Positions 13,151-26,354 of a DNA stretch of 64,000 nt are shown here, one piece after another. Under the pieces are notes generated by a model. The model had not been told where the DNA came from. It was given only the letters and a program-made list of their open reading frames with translations, and did no database searches. Each line of letters starts with the position of its first letter. Positions within the stretch are counted from its first letter, which is position 1. The stretch is from Corticium candelabrum (taxonomy: Eukaryota; Porifera; Homoscleromorpha; Homosclerophorida; Plakinidae): NCBI RefSeq assembly GCF_963422355.1, contig NC_085103.1:2629731-2693730 (forward strand), read 5' to 3'. Both the position numbers and the translations under genes were made by a program.

Positions 13151-16100
13151 CAAAAGAAGCCCAATACATCCGATGGTTGTCGGTTGATAAGTCAAGCCGT
13201 TCTCGCAGAGCACATTTTACTTCACGCATGATCTTGATAAGTGATTGGAAGGCGCGGTTTAGGAGGTAGCCGAAGCCCGCGTCTTGTGATGCCTCGGAGC
13301 ACCAGGGGAAGGCGAATGGAAGTTGCTATGGGGTTTGGCAGGCCTGCAAGTTGATAATGTTGTTTGATGCCGACCAGATACACCTTCAGCGTCCGGAGCA
13401 CGAGGGGAAGGCGAATGGAAGTTGCTATTGGGTCTGGCATGCCTGCAAGTTGATAATGGTGTTTGATGCCGGCCAGATACACCTTCAGCATCTGGTACTG
13501 CACTTCGAAAGCTGTTGACGCGACAAACTCAACGAGAGAGGACTCTGAAGCTGTGAACGGTGACCACTTCTTTTGCCTGCAGAACTCCTTATGCCGTGAC
13601 ACGCCTGCCTTATAATTGCGTCGTGATGAGTGGCGATGCTTTCGTTTAGGAAGAATGTCGCTGCTGGTCCGGGAGACCAATGGTGAGAGCTTCTGCAGGT
13701 AGTGGAGTCGTCCGTGGTGCTGCCAGAGGTGCCAATGCATGGAACTTGGGCATCTGTGCGCGAAACAATAAATCAGCAATTACGTTAGAAGAGCCCGGAA
13801 TGTGTCTAATAATGACGGTAAAGTTATTATTTGCCGCCGTAAAGAACAAGCAACGGACGAGTGCCATCAGATTGGGGCAGCGGGTTGAACCGTGTTGCCA
13901 CGCGTCGACTACGCTCTGATTGTCACAGTGGAACAAAACTCGCTTGCCGGCCCAGTGCTCGGCCCACGTCAGACCGGCTATGACGACGGCAAACAATTCT
14001 TGCCATGTTATGAATTTTCCTGATTCAAGCGTCTGATGCGACTGCCAATCACCGCGGAATCACGCTCCACTGTTGTATGCGCCGAAGCCATGTGAATCCG
14101 ACGCATCTGTGTAAAGCTCCATATCTGCTACAGCGGAGAGATGCGGATGCAACATCATTGCCACCCCATTCTAGGACAGGGGAAAACGGTACCGCCACCG
14201 GAAATCCTTCCTAGTTTCGCTAGTAATATAGACATGGTGATGACTCAGTCGAACGGAGGTTGTCAGGTCGATGAGTCGGCGTAGTAAAATTCGGCCAGCT
14301 GGAACGACCTTGCATGCGAAACTAAGCTTGCCGATTATTGATTGCAAATCGCGCTTGGTTGCCTTACGGCGTGACAGCCATTGGGGAATTTCACTCATCG
14401 GATCCTTCAGTTTTTCAGGAGGTAACCTAGCCACCAGCGCCTTTGAGTCAAGCTCAATGCCTAGGAAAGTTATAGTTGTAGTTGGGCCTGTTTCTTTGCT
14501 TGGCTCCGTCACTACGCCCAGCTGCTGGGCTTTGTCCTTGACCCGTGTCATGGATGCATGGCAAGTGGGGTTATCTGGTTCGACAGAAGAAATCGTCTAG
14601 GTAGTGAAGAACATGCTTAATGTTGCATTCGTTTACTAGGATCCATTCAAACGTGTCCGCTACTTGATTAAATAGTGCTGGCGAAGAGCGTAGACCGCAT
14701 GGCAAGCGCTTGTCGACGTAGTAGTTCCCCCCCCCCCAATAGACTCCCAATAGGTCCCAATCCTCTCGGCGGACTGGGCACAGACGAAAGGCATGTTTCA
14801 AGTCCATCTTCGCCGTGTAGCAACCCTGACCGGCTTGTTTCACGAAGGCAATGGCGTCATTAATTTTCTTGTACAGCAGGTGATACTCCTCCGGGTCGAT
14901 GCCGTCTTTAATACTAAATCCGCGAGGAACGGAGAGGTGTATGATCAGTCTCCAGCTATCGCTTTTCTTTGGAACGACGCCTACGCCAGAGCACTGGAGA
15001 GTTGGTAAGGGGGGAGTTCCTTGTAAGGGCCCGCCATGTGACCGCGTTCACATTCTAAGTCGAGCCCTTGCTGAACAATGACCTTGTGCTCCAGTGCGGA
15101 CTTCAGATTGGACGATGAACGAAAGTAGCGTGCACCACTGTAGCCAAGATATTGAAACCGTGACGTGGCGACTAAAGCAGTGATTCAGCAAACGTGGGAT
15201 CAGCGTGATTATGTAGTGACATTGCAAAAACCTCAGGCTAAAGTGCTTGTTTATTGGTGCCCATGCGGGAACATGTGGCCTCTGGGTTGTCGCCGTGGCA
15301 GGTAAAACATTTGTGTCGGTATTTTGCACAGGCTTGGTGACGCTTGGTTCTTGCATCGATCAGCTCTGAAGAGACGGCAGATTTCGGGTTTGCCAGAAGT
15401 GGGGTTGGAGATGTTACCGGGAAGGTGCGGTTGCTCGTCTGGGGGGACGAAAGTACTGGTCGGTGTGAGTAGTCTGTTACCACATGGCCCGGCTGACCAC
15501 ATGTATAGCAGGTGACAGAGGTTGCTGCGCGACCTGTGAAACACTGAGCCCATAGGTGGTGGTAGATCGTGTCCCATCTTACGCCCGTGGACCTGCTGAC
15601 GAAATAGAGAAAGGCTCTATCGTATTTTAACCACGCTGAAGTTTGGTATTCCGAGCTAGCTTCGGCGACTATAGACTGATAGCCGATGAGTTCGTAACCT
15701 CGAGCCGGATCCGCTAGTAAGACTGTCGCCGCGTATGCAGACCAAACCTGAAGCCACGAACCGATGTCGCGGACAGTTCTGCGGTTTGGACCGGAGACCG
15801 AGGCTTTTGTTGCCATGGGGACCCCGCCAGAGTTGGTTGTTACTTCAGTAAGTATTACGTCAAAGTCATTATAATCACCTGCTAATATCTTCCTCTTTGT
15901 TCTCCTAGGAAGCATCCAAGATGCCGGTTGCCGTCCATCCGTAGCTGTCGTTGTTCCGGTTCCCACGATTGCGACTCCGCATCCGGGTACGGCCCTCCCT
16001 TGTGGCGTGGTGGACAGAGCCTGATCTGGAACTTAAACGACTCAGGACAGGACGGATGGCTTCGGACGTGGCAGCTGCCGATGCTTGTTCCGCTGAGTGG

Positions 16101-16390
16101 ATCACAGTTTCTGTCGATCTGCGTGACCATGGTAGACGTTTTCATCACCGCTGGCGTGGATGAAGGTGCTGCCGGCTCTGCGGTGGTTGTAGTAGCTCCG
16201 TCTGTAGGAAAAGGAACAGCGGACATCGCTTGATTTGTTCCGGCCTAGAACCGGTGGGAACAAGATGGTATTGCTTCAGAAACAGGCAATTGAAACGTCC
16301 AGAAGCGAAGCGATTTCTTCCGGGGACTGAGGAAGAGTGAGGGATGCTTCACGTCGGGCCGAACGACTACTGCGCTTACTCATTGAGAAG
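13150..16390 (-). mobile_element. DIRS-like tyrosine-recombinase retrotransposon, broken fossil
   Basis: Reading right to left, the parts follow the DIRS order: a gag-like region starting near 16384 with a CCHC zinc knuckle near 15500 (CYTCGQPGHV), a DIRS-type reverse transcriptase near 14580-14840 (KMDLKHAFRLCPV, LPCGLRSSPALFNQ, LHYLDDF), an RNase H near 13650-14000 (HCDNQSVVDAWQHG, HIPGSSNVIADLL), and the N-terminal core-binding part of a tyrosine recombinase near 13150-13660. The catalytic half of the recombinase and one terminus are missing where it meets the Tigger copy. The copy is broken, with several breaks in addition to the truncation, and is probably old. No terminal repeats were identified. 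Confidence 0.8.
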
Positions 16391-16399
16391 CTACCGGCT

Positions 16400-18090
16400 A
16401 TACAATGCTAACCGAACAATGCAACGTTCTCACAGTTATTTGTATTAATACGTCAAAATTCCACCTCTAGCTATTATTAACATTACAAAGCTTCTGCAAT
16501 CCTCTGCTACTCCTGATGTTAAACTACGTTTACTACGTTTATCAAAAACCCGCTAGGAAACTATTGCTAGTTGCGCAACTGGTCATGTGGTTCTCGGATC
16601 AAATATCGACGATCCCGGATCAGCAGTCGATTTGGTAACGGATATAGTCCATTTAATATAGAATTTGGCCTTCCACAATGGCATTAATCAGCAAGTCTTC
16701 TAACCCAGCTGTAAGGAACTCAATTAAGAATTCTAACCTTTCTTTCCGATTCCTTCTAGATATACGTTCTCGCGCGGCAATTGACAAAGTAGCTGTGGTC
16801 CTTAGTCAAATGTCAGGAGAGACCAGTTGCGTTACTTGCTCAAAGTGGCTTCCTCGCTTAACTAAATGGCTTCTTGTTTTCTCTTGTTGTTGCAAGTCTC
16901 TTTTGTGTGTGACCTTGATTGTTCACTTTCTTACCCTTATCGTTGTAGTTATTTTGGATTTGCCGTCTGTGCTGCCATTCTAGCAGTACTCCCCAGTATG
17001 ACATATGCTGCATAGGCGTAGGAAGTTTTCGAGTGTTGGGGGGCAAAACATGACAATCTTGTTCAGCATAGCTATGCTTTATTGCGTTTTGGAGTAATGC
17101 AGTAAGGCAGGATAGTTACACTCATGGTTGCCTTTGGGAAGCATGGCTCCTTTGGCTACGACGGGTCTTATGCCTATGTATACTGCTGCACAGCTGCTGA
17201 GCTTTCTTACAACGGCAACTTTCTGTAGTACTGCCTGATTTACTAATGCAACGAGTCGTTCTTCTCCTTATTGCTTTTCGACAAGACGAGTGACCACATA
17301 CCAGAGATGCATCGTTGTGGTTTTGATAAGTTTAATTGTCGTTCCCGTTTCATTCTAGATCATGTGACTGGCAGATCGAAATCCGATTCTTTTCACATTT
17401 TCCCATCCATCGACTGTAGCTTTTCTGGAAAAGTAAAATGGTATTGTGTGAGATCATCCTTCTAAGCGTTAAGCCGGTGACGCCATTCTGACATCCACTT
17501 TTATGTGTACTTAATGCGTTTGGCTCCAAACTTGAGCTACTTTACAAGACAACCGCGGGAGATCAATCGAGCCCTTGAACGTCATTCGTTCACGTGTACA
17601 GTTTTAACACTACTATACTTACTAACGAGACTGTAGTCTATCTGAATTCTATGTCATTTTAACTTTAAGCTGTTGAGTAGATGGGGTTCTTTGTCTTTCT
17701 TGATGGACGCAGCTCTCTTAGTCTCCGTTAGGTGTTGGTATTGTGCGTGTGCCGTTAAACAAGTGGAATGAAGAAATTTGTGGCGTTATCTGCAGTAGAT
17801 TAGAGAGACAGGTTTCATAGCAACATAATCCGGGGTAGAGCAGTGCTCCTGGATGCGGCAGATTAGTGGCGCGAGCACTAGAAATATATGTTGAGTTGTG
17901 TTCACTACATTATCAAGCAACGTAGAATTTAGACGCACGTTGTGAATACAAATACTGGTAATTTTGGGTACTTTGTGTCGGTCTTTTAACTATATGAGTG
18001 CGTAGATGAGGATGAGATGCGACACGTGTAGACGAATATTTAGACGAAATCATCTTTGTCTGGTCTTTTTACGTTTCTTTTTATGCGTTG
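16400..18090. other. Intergenic stretch, nothing recognised
   Basis: No gene or complete element is recognised. A 101-codon plus-strand ORF at 16678-16983 has a hydrophobic C-terminal half but no motif I know, and no exon context. A short run near 17012-17045 (TAGGCGTAGGAAG and a G run) resembles one end of a hAT-type MITE without a partner. Confidence 0.3.
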
Positions 18091-18224
18091 AATGTTCTGG
18101 TTGTTCCACACAATAGGAGTTCTTCCAACAATTTTCAGCTCACGACCATACAGGCATTTGAACTGTTGTGCTGTAGCAATGGCGTATCGTGAAAATTGCT
18201 TTGTCATTCTGATGCATTTTCATT

Positions 18225-18740
18225 TGCTTCATGACGCAGTAAAATTTCACTTACTGCGGGAACAGCCGTTGCTCGTTGGTTGCTCAGCGGTTGCTCAGTG
18301 GTTGCTCAGTCAAGCTGCATTTTTCTTTGCTTCGTGACGCAGTAGAATTTCACTCACTGCAGGAACAGTCAGACTGCATTCCCTTTGCTTCGTGTCGCAG
18401 TAAGATTTCACTTACTGCAACTGCCTTTGCTTCATGACGCAGTAAACTTTCAGTCACTGCAGGAACAGCCGTTGCTCAGTGCCTGCTCAGTCAAGGTGCA
18501 TTTCCCTTTGCTTCCTGATGTAGTAAAATTTTAGTCACTGCAGGAACAGCCGTTGCTCAGTGACTGCTCAGTCAAGGTGCATTTCCCTTTGCTTCCTAAC
18601 TTAGTAAAATTTTAGTCACTGCAAGAACAGCTGTTGCTCAGTGGCTGCTCAGTCAAGCTGTATTTCCCTTAGCTTTATGAGGCAGTAAAATTTCATTTAC
18701 TGGAGGTACAGCGGTTGCTCAGCGGTTGCTCAGCGAAGCT
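18225..18740. repeat. Degenerate ~80-bp tandem repeat array
   Basis: About six to seven diverged units, each containing TTTGCTTC, a GCAGTAAAATTT-like block, TCACTGCAGGAACAGCCGTTG and CTCAGTGGTTGCTCAGTCAAG. Some units carry an extra TTGCTCAGCGG sub-repeat. The array recurs in shorter form at 32131-32360, where unit number differs, showing expansion or contraction since duplication. Confidence 0.8.
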
Positions 18741-20569
18741 GGCTGGGACATTTACAGTATAAGGAGTGTATGTACATTTTATAATAGTAGATACGTAAAG
18801 GCTCGTTGCGCTATACGGTATATGTGTAACAAAATTTAGGTTTCTTATCTTGTTGAAGAAGGCCATGCAGATTTTCGGCCATTTGTATGCTTTGTACAAA
18901 TAATGTAAACGATTGCCTATTAGGTCCAAGATGTCGACAGGAATTGAGCAATACTGTCTGGCATTTTAAATTGTATTCCGAATTTACTTACTTTTGGGCC
19001 TCTTCAAGGGGATCTCTTGCAGAATTCTGTTGTGCAGACCGGTCTGTTTGTCAGCTAGTTACACTCAAGACGAGAGAAATCTCAACTTTACATTGCTTGA
19101 ACTGAAGTTCTAGTTTATGAAACACAACAATTGTTTTCGTCATAATTGTACTAGAACTTTTTTTTATTTGATATAAGAGTCCAGAAGTAGTCTTTTCCTT
19201 ACTTGATCGCAGGAATAGTGTAGTTATATGGTGCGATGTTGTTTTCGCGGAAATAGGTTTTCTTGAGACATCGTTACCTTCTCTGTGTTGTTATAATAAA
19301 CGTGATGAAAAAGTCTCGATGACTTTTTAGGGAATCCTCAACAGTGGATGGTTTTATGGTATTTTGCTTGATTGTTCAGAGGTAGCAAATCTTAGCTCCC
19401 AAAACAGTAAGACGTATACTATAGATGTGAGTAGGTTAGAATTTCTGCTGTTCAATATGGATTATGTTCTGGTAAAATATCACACTTCGCAAAGAATGCG
19501 TTGATGTTTGGAGGAGAGACGCGTAATATGACCTTGCATATGAAAGTACATAATATTTTTACAAATCAATAATGGCACGAGTGTTACCATATTAGCTACA
19601 GTCCAATGGCGTGTAATGGTTTTAGCGTCAGGATTATTCGGATAAAGCAATGAGACGTCACTGAATTTTAGTGTTTTCAGATCGCTAGATCGCGACAATA
19701 CTTTACTTCATTGTCCATATGTTCTGATTGAGATTCAGTATTGTTGAACTTACTCTCGTTTATGGCGTTGTTGTTATGGTAGTTGGTGATGTTGACGTCG
19801 AGGTTTTGTCTGTGTTGAGATCGTCTTTTCTTGTTTGAGACTACTCAAAAACAGTTGTAGGCCCACTTGTCCATGCATGGAGATTTTGGTGCTACTATTC
19901 TTTTACAAACAGTTCGGCGTCCGTGATCTGTTTGTCGCATTATCGATCAATGAGTTGACACTATACTTGCCACAAAAACCTGGAATCATTCCTGCCATCA
20001 CAGACAACTACAAGCTTCTTTCCAATACTAGCACTCGTTTTCTGGTATATCATTCCATGGCTCCGATATCGATGGAGATATGTAGAGCTGCTGCAGCGGG
20101 TAAAGAATTAATTAAGAAATAAACTGGAAGCTGAAATGTTCTGTAAATCTTCAGAGTAATTATTGCCAGACAGCAACATGCAATGATGGAAGCCAACATA
20201 AGTCTATTTAGAGCATTTAGGTGAGTCATTCTTTCCATGTAGTAGACTTTTTGACATCTCAACGTTTTGAGAAATTTAAGGCATGCTTGAGTGAAATATA
20301 AGGCAACAGATGATGTTATGCGTACAAGGGTTTTGCTTCATCTCTGTGGATTTTGTGCACTACGTCCACCGTTTACGTAATCAAGGCTTTGTACACACAT
20401 ACGCAAATACTTGTCGATGAATCAATTAAAAATTGCACTGCAAGAAAATTGTTCTTTTGACACTGATGTTTCTCTAGAAAATACAGACCTGACTCAATAT
20501 GGAAACTGCTGCAGTTGTGCACAGGTTGCAGCGAGATTCCAGTGATGAGATTTCATCAACCAGACACAA

Positions 20570-20991
<422 letters not shown>

Positions 20992-21016
20992 TGTAGCTTA
21001 CTAGATTGAGCAGATT

Positions 21017-21410
21017 TCTTTTGACCTCCCTGACCAGAGTGAGCCTCTGACTTCCCTGGAAATTCAAGCGTTTCAGACGTGTACGAAAAAGTGTCATCTG
21101 GATCAGAATACGAACACAGTAATCGGAAAGCTACGTAATACCAAACGTGAAGAGAACGTCTTTCGTACCCACACTTTCCTGGAGGGTGTTGCTGAGCAAG
21201 CCCATGAGAATGTCTTATGCAAGAGTTGTTGTAATGGGTGTATCGATATAACTGTAGTCACTGATATTAATCATAGTTATAGATATTTTACCTGAAGAGG
21301 AGCATCACTGTGAAATCTTCTTTGATCCCTCGAAGAATCAGGAAATAGGAGTTCGACGTCTATTTCACTATACGATTCATTGGGTTCGGAAGGGATCTAT
21401 CTCTTAGCTG
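21017..21410 (+). other. Coding-like stretch of unknown family, no start codon
   Basis: The plus strand has an open frame without ATG that reads like protein: SLEIQAFQTCTKKCHLDQNT, a block ending RTHTFLEGVAEQAHENVL, then CKSCCNGCIDITVV. A neighbouring frame soon after reads HHCEIFFDPSKNQEIGVRRL. Clustered cysteines suggest a small metal-binding segment. I do not recognise the family. It lies only in copy A, within the 1788-bp segment absent from copy B, and is probably a remnant of a captured or transposed gene. Confidence 0.3.
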
Positions 21411-22012
21411 CTGGCCAAAAGTATGAGCATATAATGCCTCGGACAAGACAGGGAAGCTAACAGAGTCTGAGACGACTGATTGCGCGTTGGTCATAGCCAA
21501 CCAGCTGACAGCAGTCAGTGGCAACCACGTACAATTCTTTCCAGTTCCTCTTGTTGCGTAGCTCTTCCTTAAAATACAGTAAGAATTTTAACACATATTT
21601 AGCTATGTAGCAGTAGATCATAAAGAATACAATCGAGGTACATTCTTCTGATCACAAGCAAGCATCATTCCTATTAGCTGCTTTGCTCCATTCGTGTCCT
21701 TGTTTGTCAAGTTAGTTAATACAATGTACACATAATCTTTGTTGAATGGGACAACAGTACTACCTCGTTACTCTTCTTTCGTGAGCAGTACCAATCATAT
21801 GCACTTTGCTGGTGTGGTTTGAAATAGGCATTGACTGAAATATGATATCCAAGAGTGATTTTACGTTATCGACTCATGCAACATAGTCTAATTGGAAATG
21901 TAAGGGCAACTTGTTTAGCTTTGGTAACACTTCTCTAGAGGTTCGTCTTTACTGTGTTGTTTGTCTAAGAACAATAATATGTTAGTGAGTGCGTGCGACA
22001 AGATTGTGTCTC

Positions 22013-22439
22013 TCAATAATTGCCTTGGGCATTTTCAACGATCTTGATATTGGACGAATAAATGTTCGTTCTGTTCCCATCATTGTGCTCAAAGGAGTGG
22101 TGTTGGTGTATATTCCTCTGATGGCGGATGACTATTTCAAGGGTTCGACTGTTGGGAGGTAACCTCATGAACATATCCTCCCCGTTGGCTAGTTTGGGAT
22201 GCTCGTGATAAAGTTTGTCTCTAAACTTAGAACTGTCCATGTTGTTGACGTCTTCGAACTCGATGGTTCGCTCTCCCACCCAGTCCAGCCAGTGTACTTG
22301 TAGCTCTGATCTGTATCCACTTATCCATTTTTCGACTGTGTTTGATCTCAGGCAGATGAAACGGTGTGACCCATTTCTGGACGTTTACGTGATTGTTCAG
22401 AACGTTTGCAATCTCCTCTACTGAAGCTTTATTCTGCAA
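22013..22439 (-). other. Coding-like remnant of unknown family in copy A (also in copy B)
   Basis: Two overlapping minus-strand frames here contain protein-like text, including VEEIANVLNNHVNVQKWVTP and SSKFRDKLYHEHPKLANGED with a following PPNSRTLEIVIRHQRN. The same region occurs at about 37010-37400 in copy B, and a more diverged copy lies at about 40705-40848. Recurrence with protein-like content suggests that the A/B blocks carry a decayed coding segment of a repeated element. I cannot name the family. Confidence 0.35.
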
Positions 22440-23389
22440 TCAGTGTGACGACGGAAAAGGCGGTTGTGTTCAGCTTGTAAACACCTGAAGTCACAGAAGA
22501 TCGAATGGCTTGAACAGCACTTGAGCAGTCTTTCTCAGTTTTTCTACGATGTTAATTAATAAATATTGGTAGCAGGTGGACGACAGAGCATTTAAAGGAA
22601 AGCAGTTGCTTACCACATACTGAATCTGTTTTTCAGTAGATATATCGCGAGACAATGGGAGCTAAAGCGAGAAAGGAGGGCAGTGGTCCCAAAAGCGTGG
22701 TTGTCCAGTCCCGTACGCAGAATCTGTCCCGGGGGTTCGCTTGATATAGAGTGGACTCGTTAAAAGTTGGCTTTCCAGCCTACGAGTTTTTTCTCTTTCT
22801 ACTGCCATTAAAGCAATAATTGACAGCCTTTCTTCAGTCATGCTGCCTCGATACCCAAGTTTTCGATCTTAAAGCAGAGAGATCGCTCTGAAGATGCCGA
22901 CGAGACAAGAATGACAATCCGGTCGCGACTCGCGTGGCCGCGGTGGCGTGCGGATGTTTCCCATTTATGCCAATCTGATTGCACGGCGTCACGTGTAAAG
23001 ATTTACGATTAGATAGAACTCTTTACTTAATTAACAATTACGAGAATTTTGCAGAAGAGAAGCACTTGCAACTGGCTCTACGCTTTGCCATTCGATAGAA
23101 TCAACCTAACTACTAATTTGGATGAATGAGAAACTCGTTGCAAGTCGTTGGCAAGCTGGTAATCTGAATTCTGATTGTCTACACATTCTTGTAAAACTGG
23201 AGATGCCATGGTTCCCTCTGACCCCTATTACGGTAGGCCTCTACCTAACACAAACATACGACGACCTGTTCCTTATTTGAAGAATCTAACTTGGTCTGCT
23301 TCTAATGCAATGTAGCCTGTTCGGTGTATTATTTTGGCAGTGGAATGGTGAAAATTACAGTAAGTCTCCGTGTAAATTAAAAAGTTAAA

Positions 23390-23591
<202 letters not shown>

Positions 23592-23689
23592 TAGCTTATC
23601 AGATTGAGTAGATTTCTTACCAGAGTGAGTAGATTTCTTTAAAAATTAAAGAATTTAAAAGTAAATTAAAGTAATAATTCGAGCGTAAA

Positions 23690-24708
23690 GAAGGACACCA
23701 CAATGAGGGGTGGACTGCTTCGCGAGAAGCTCACTCTAAACGGGCTGAATTGACTTCCGGTCTGTCTGTCGGTATGTTTGTACCTATGTTTGTTTGTAAC
23801 TATGTTTGTTTGTAAGCGTGTGTCACGCTCGGGGAGTTTGTCGAGCCACTATCTATTACAACCATAGAAATTCATAGAAATATTATATCATTGATTTTAT
23901 ATAGCGGAACGAAAGATGGCGACGGTTCATTAATAGTATGATATTTACACACACATAAGAATTAATTAATAGTATGAATTTAATGTGGGAGCTCTGTCTG
24001 CTTGTCTTGTAGTTCAAAATGTGTTTTACTTGGCAAGACTTTGGGAAACTTAAAACGGCACTGTAGCTCGTTTTCACTGCCATGATCGTTGTCCCCTGCT
24101 AGGGCAGAGGTCCTCTTACGTTTAGCACGGCGAAGACAGTAAGCCGTTGAGCATTTCGTATGCCTCTGCACATTGGCTATTAGTTCAGCATAATCCTGCT
24201 CTTCGTCGATCACATCTCTATGTCGTTTGTGACAGGGGTGCATTTCTGCTCGAGGCATGTGACCCTCCCCCTTTTCATTCAACGTGGGATTCCACGTAGT
24301 TACCAGGGCATCAGCAAAGTCATACACCTCCTGTGCAATGTCCTCTGCCCTTCTCATTTGTTCGGTAGTGGCTTCGGCTTCGCCCGACTCGGATGCTCTG
24401 TGCATGCATGCCCACTCTGAACTTATAGACACACCTCTGTTGCCGACGCCGTTTTGCTGGCTGTGCATCTGCACTAGCCGTCTCAGTCTCCTTAGCCTCT
24501 CTAGCCGTCTCTTTCACTAAACCTGCCTCATTCTCCCTATCCGTCTCTTGCATACCTGTCTCATTCTCCTTAGTCGTCTCTTCCTCCGTAACCGTCTCTA
24601 CATCTTTCTCCTTAGAATTAGCCGTCTCTTTCACCGTCTGTTTCTTGCAGTCCTTCCCTTTCTTTCTACCCCTTTGTTTGTCTTGATCCACATCCATGGC
24701 ATCCATGA
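23690..24708 (-). pseudogene. Internally deleted Helitron derivative 1 (Rep fragment)
   Basis: From about 24425 down to 23996 the minus strand encodes part of the Helitron Rep domain, SSEWACMHRASESGEAEATT to FELQDKQ, nearly identical to residues ~44-185 of the 26355-28589 ORF. The HUH motif and the two catalytic tyrosines are absent. Beyond residue ~185 the sequence jumps to a flank (23690-23995) shared with derivative 2. Upstream, in a different frame, a charged segment starting near 24708 (MDAMDVDQDKQRGRKKGKD, then many ET/KE repeats and AKRRRQQR) looks like a Helitron ORF N-terminus. The element is a deletion product with at least one frame break; it could only move in trans. Confidence 0.7.
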
Positions 24709-24709
24709 G

Positions 24710-26250
24710 TCTACAATTACCAAACCAAGATCCAATCTCTAGTACGTACCTAGGCGTACACCACACACGTAGATAGAAAAAGTGCACGTACCTCTCGATG
24801 AAGAATGATTCAACCGTCTGATGCACCGTAGTTATATAAGCATCATTTCCCGCACTTTTGAATTCATTCAAAAATCAGCTGACACATTCACTCATAATAT
24901 TTAGAAAATGCATCGAATGAAAACATCGCGTTGAACTTATCTTGCTAGGAACATGTAGCACTTTGTTTGCAAATCTCTAGATGTGTGTTCACTACCAACG
25001 CATAGCTACTAAGATCAATTAGGCAATCATGTTCGTTGGTCAGCTCCGCTGCTAGTGCTACTCAGCTGCAGCGCGTAGAAGACGGATCGGATCGAAATGC
25101 TACAGTAGTGCGAACCTGAACGGACGCCGTGCCTGCTAGGTGACCAATAGGATGTAGTCACATGTGATACGCTTGCACTTCGTATCCGGGGTGTTGTGAC
25201 GGGATCTTGTAACCATATTGATGTCTGAAAGCGTGGCGATCGTTTCCGTTTCTGTTTCTACAGTATTGTGCTAATTATTTTTTTGCCAAGCGAACTCTCT
25301 AAAAATAGTTTTTTTGAAAAACCATACTTACGCGAACCATTTCTGGTCTAGTGTGGACACGTAAGCTAGGATCTGCGAAAGATTACCAGCCGAGGTAGAT
25401 GTCATTTAATTAATTAATTAATTAAAACCGTTCCCATGCATCTATTGAGTTTCCACCCGTCTCGTGAACTGTTTGTACTGTTATGGTCGTCGACTGCTCC
25501 TTCCACCGACCGTAGACAGGATAAAAGCCGGCGCTACCGCCCCAACGAATTTGTCTCAGCTCCTCTTGTCAAGGGTGGTGTAGTCTCGCATAGCCAGACA
25601 TTCTCCACCTACATCCTTCCGGCGAGATATAGTCTGGGGAAATGCTCAGACAATTCTTGTTCTACACTCTCCACCAATCATGGAGGATACAGACCTCTTT
25701 ATAGATAGCAGGAGGTATAAGTAGGTGTCACGCAATCGCATTCCGCTCATTTCGCTTGTGTTATGCATGTGAACATACACTAATTAGATATCCTTCACCA
25801 ATCGACGTTATATCTATTGTCGTGATCTTGTGAGTCTGATGTAAGAAGCATGGGACGTGCTTTTGTTTATACTCATGACGCTCTTTCGCCGTCCGTTAGT
25901 CTTATTCAGTTGCTGCTCGTTTTAGCGTGTTGACGGGTCGAGGGACTAAAAACGCCTCTCGATCAAGCAGCATGATTATCATGGCTGTGGGAATTCACGC
26001 TTTTTTCTGTCTCATTATTGCGCTGCTGTGTTCAACACGCTATTCAAAGTCCACAAGACTGCAAACTATCTATAGTAAAAAGTGTACGGTACTTTCTACG
26101 GAACTCATTGAATCATGTGAACCAGATCCCTAGTGCTGTCTATAGTTGACCAATTCTAGACTTTCAACTGGTACATCCATACAAAACTGAAAGGAAAACT
26201 GAGGTTCATGCATACGCCATTCCCACTCTTAGCCTGCCCATTAGAAAACG
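24710..26250. other. Non-coding stretch between Helitron copies
   Basis: No gene is recognised. A TTAA-rich palindromic run (TTAATTAATTAATTAATTAA) lies at about 25409-25428. Around 25596 there is a weak match to the MITE-like sequence near 6629. The right part probably contains the 5' leader of derivative 1, because its apparent start codon is near 24708. Confidence 0.35.
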
Positions 26251-26254
26251 TGTA

Positions 26255-26292
26255 TTAGTAAGCCAAAGTACAGTAGATGGCAGCTGCCATCT
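26255..26292 (-). other. Candidate Helitron 3' terminus: palindrome plus CTAA
   Basis: A perfect 18-bp palindrome, AGATGGCAGCTGCCATCT (26275-26292), lies just beyond the end of the helicase ORF. Reading on the minus strand it is followed 16 nt later by CTAA then T. Helitrons end in a short hairpin followed by CTRR and insert between A and T. Position, strand and order all fit, although the spacer is slightly longer than the usual 10-12 nt. Confidence 0.5.
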
Positions 26293-26354
26293 AATCCCTG
26301 CATCTGTTACGTGTTCATTGTAATCAACATACTTGAATAGCATAGCACAATACT

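Noticed and set aside
16678-16983. 101-codon ORF with a hydrophobic tail as a membrane protein gene
   Set aside because: No homology that I recognise, no exon neighbours, and one such ORF in a 1.7-kb non-coding stretch is expected by chance.
25436-25708. 90-codon ORF upstream of Helitron derivative 1
   Set aside because: Overlaps a weak MITE-like match and shows no conserved residues.
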